Positions 19,315 to 21,808 of a DNA stretch of 21,808 nucleotides are shown here, piece by piece. Each line of letters opens with the position of its first letter. Within the stretch, counting starts at the first letter, position 1. Location of the stretch: the NCBI GenBank assembly GCA_964017145.1, contig CAXHKQ010000335.1, positions 1-21,808 of the forward strand. Reading direction: 5' to 3'. This DNA comes from Agrocybe praecox (Eukaryota > Basidiomycota > Agaricomycetes > Agaricales > Agrocybaceae). Below the pieces are notes generated by a model that saw nothing but the letters and a program-made list of their open reading frames with translations, ran no database searches and was not told where the DNA came from. The translations under genes and the position numbers were made by a program.

Positions 19315-21808
19315 GCATCGCATCGCATGCTGACGCAATCATAAGGCGTGCACGCGAGAGATGGCGACCGATCGCAACATCTCGCACCGTTCAGAACACC
19401 TCCACCACCTCCACTCAACTACGACCGCCTTCGTCAGCAACGACGGTGATCATCGTGTATTTATAATGCGCTTGTGCACCTGTTGCGTCATGACGACGAC
19501 GGATGATTGATGCATGTCGATATACGCGAGTAACATTTCTCGCAGCGGCAAATCGCAGCGCACATACTAAATGTCACGAATGTTCGCGCATTCGAATGCT
19601 GCTGTTGCCTCAAGCGGCAAAACGCATCGCATGTGAAAATGTTTCTTCAGTTATGGTCATATAGTTTGAAGCGCGCGTCAGGTAGACGGACGACAAACGA
19701 CGAGCAGGTTGAACGACCCGTGCTCGTGAGCAACAGCGAGTTTGAACTAAAAATGTGGGCGGCTCACTGGCGGTGGAGGAGGGTGGAAAATCGATGACCC
19801 CACCCAACCGTTCAACGCGTTATGGTTGATTAAATCATCCATCCATCCACCACCCCCGCTGCTTGGCGACGACCAAACGATATGTGTAAGCACACTGTGT
19901 TTTCCGCGAAACTAGGTCATCGCGCACAGTTTGGTCCCTTTTTCTTCCGAACACCGCAACCGCATCTCAAGTTGGCCGGGATTAGTATGAAAGCGCTGTG
20001 TTAAGCGGCTTACTCCAATACCCTCCCACAACCCACAAGCAGAACGTTAGAACGAAGCGTACACAAACTCGCACACACTCGCCGACCGAAATCACCAGGC
20101 CGAAACGCGACGCAACGATACGAGGCGACCCGGAAAATCAATATTTCGGCACGCCTCGCGTTATGTTTATATAAATCGGACCCACGCCGACCGTCGACAA
20201 CGACGATGACGAAAAAACGGGGGGCTCGGCGCCATGTAATTTTTTTCACCCATCTGAAATTCCCAGAACATTCGATCTTGACTCGCGCGCGCTGACGCAA
20301 GACGCGGTTTGTGTATCACTCACCATTTTGACTGTGTTTGTGTATGCAGAGTAATCCGATGTGTGATTTGTTGGGGTAATTTATCGAACTATGATTCAGG
20401 CACCTTGGGCACCGTCGTGTAATGTGTTGGCGCAGTTTTCACTTGAACGAGACGCGACGCGAAGACGTGACTACAACGACAACGAAAAACGACGACGACT
20501 GAGCGAGCGATTCGTGTGTACCGACAACGTCGCTATTTGCGGACCGACTGCTGCTGCGGATTCAAGTGCACGGTCGCCACGGCGCGCGGGCGGGCGGGCG
20601 TCACGCGAGTGCGCACAAGCGACCGAAGTTTTCGGTGGGCTTTTCGGTTGGGGGAGGTGGTGGCGATGGCAATAAGCCGAGCCAGCGATTTGTGTATGTG
20701 TTCAGTGTTCACTACTTTGTTAGCAGTGTCGCGCAATGGTTTCACCGAACGTTTGTGTGTGTGCGTGTTTTCGGTCACGCGACGCAGCCGCTTTGTAGGC
20801 GAATTATTCACGTATTTTTGGCACCCGCACGCTCGCGCTGTTCCCAAGAACTTGAACATGCACCACAAAAAATGTGAATCAACACACTGCGTGAACTTGC
20901 GCACAATTAGGTGTTATGAAATCAATTTGTAGGTGCGTCGCGATAGCCTTTCGTATATGTTTACAATATTTCCCTGAACGCACGACGAACGCGGCTGGAT
21001 TTTTGGCGAAATTCTGCTATTCTGTGTTATTTTCCGAAAAAATGTCACGCGCGACGACGCTGCCCACAGTTTGCGGAGGAGACGCTTGGCGCTCGGCGCG
21101 ATACTGAATACTGAACGCTGAAAGCGATGGAGCTCTCCGCGATGTCGATCATAGTAGCCAACTCGAATTTTCCGTCGATATGAAATCGCCCCCAACGGAA
21201 GAGAACCAGAGAATCACTCTCTTGTTGGGGCCGTTCGCTTGCGCTCTTACTCTCCACTGTGTCTCCATTCTCTGTGTGTTGTTTTCTTTGCCTAAAGATA
21301 GCAGAGCATATAATTTCGTCGCAGCAACAATGCGGAACAGAAAGAGACAGAGCTATAGAGAGTTCGCAGCATAATTCTTCGCGTACATTACATTCAGAGA
21401 GCGAGCAGAGAATAAATATAGAAAGGCCTTGAAGCGGCGGCGCTTTGCCAATACGTATGCAGTTGCGGCGCCGCGCGTCGTGTAGGGCTGCCAAATTGAC
21501 CCAAAAACACATACATGCACGCACGTGCGTACGCGCTTCACTCGCACGCACGCACGCACAATCAGCAGTTCGGCGCTTGGTTTGTTTATTTACCTGATTC
21601 GCAGCGAAATTGTCGGCTTGCCAGCAACGGTTGGAGCGTGTGCGAACGTCGTTGTTGGTCCGGTCAGGCGGTCGCCGCTGAACCGTGTGTGTGTGATTCA
21701 GATGAAATGCACGACAGACCACAAGTCCGGGTGAAAAATTCCACTAGTTTGATGAGCGATGAGTGTCGTTCACACTGTTCGTGTATAATTTCGTTAGTGC
21801 ACTGGTGC
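19315..21808. other. Right-hand flank without a supported gene
   Basis: No gene is supported. The stretch holds a CATC run near 19837-19853, a TATATAAAT box at 20168-20176, a CGGGCGGGCGGG block near 20586-20600 and CACG tracts near 21545-21560. An inverted repeat (GCCCCCAACGGAAGAGA and TCTCTTGTTGGGGC) lies near 21188-21231. ACTGAATACTGAACGCTGAA lies near 21102-21121. A 225-codon minus-strand frame (21722-21045) is Cys/Arg-rich without recognisable motifs. Confidence 0.45.

Noticed and set aside
21045..21722. 225-codon open frame on the minus strand, the longest in the window
   Set aside because: The peptide is rich in Cys, Arg, His and Thr, partly from CACG tracts, with no domain or motif I recognise. 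Other frames are open over parts of the same span. The length is only a little above what chance gives in stop-poor DNA.

Overview
The window looks like eukaryotic, probably insect, non-coding DNA. Reasons: many CA/TG microsatellites, CpG not depleted by eye (this would fit a dipteran with little DNA methylation, but base composition was not computed), remnants of DNA transposons typical of arthropods (a mariner transposase relic, a non-autonomous Helitron, a hAT-type MITE and an inverted-repeat element), and one short exon with a textbook splice donor. Nothing resembles bacterial gene organisation. The species cannot be named from the sequence.

Layout. 30-416 is a long inverted-repeat (foldback) element. 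417-5640 is microsatellite-rich DNA with a possible TATA-plus-triple-initiator promoter near 1985-2029 and an AT-rich island at 2100-2520. 5701-6779 is a composite repeat: two arrays of ~15-bp modules in opposite orientation flank a pyrimidine-biased hexamer minisatellite and a perfect 34-bp-arm hairpin. 8016-8555 (minus) is a decayed, internally deleted mariner transposase. 10080-11204 is a non-autonomous Helitron whose left two thirds consist of alternating inverted copies of its own 5' end. 12347-12476 (minus) is the best protein-coding signal: a 43-codon first coding exon ending in GTAAGT. 14403-14778 holds a short CAGTGGCGTA-ended element and a local duplication of its right edge. 18843-19306 is a hAT-like MITE with near-perfect 8-bp target duplications. 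The remaining stretches hold simple repeats and open frames that look fortuitous.

Function. No set of genes working together is visible. The simplest reading is the 5' flank and first intron of a minus-strand gene that starts near 12.5 kb, with the rest being intronic or intergenic DNA colonised by non-autonomous transposons. I found no convincing new biological system. The most unusual structures are the mirror-image 15-bp arrays with the perfect hairpin (5701-6779) and the self-inverted Helitron (10080-11204).
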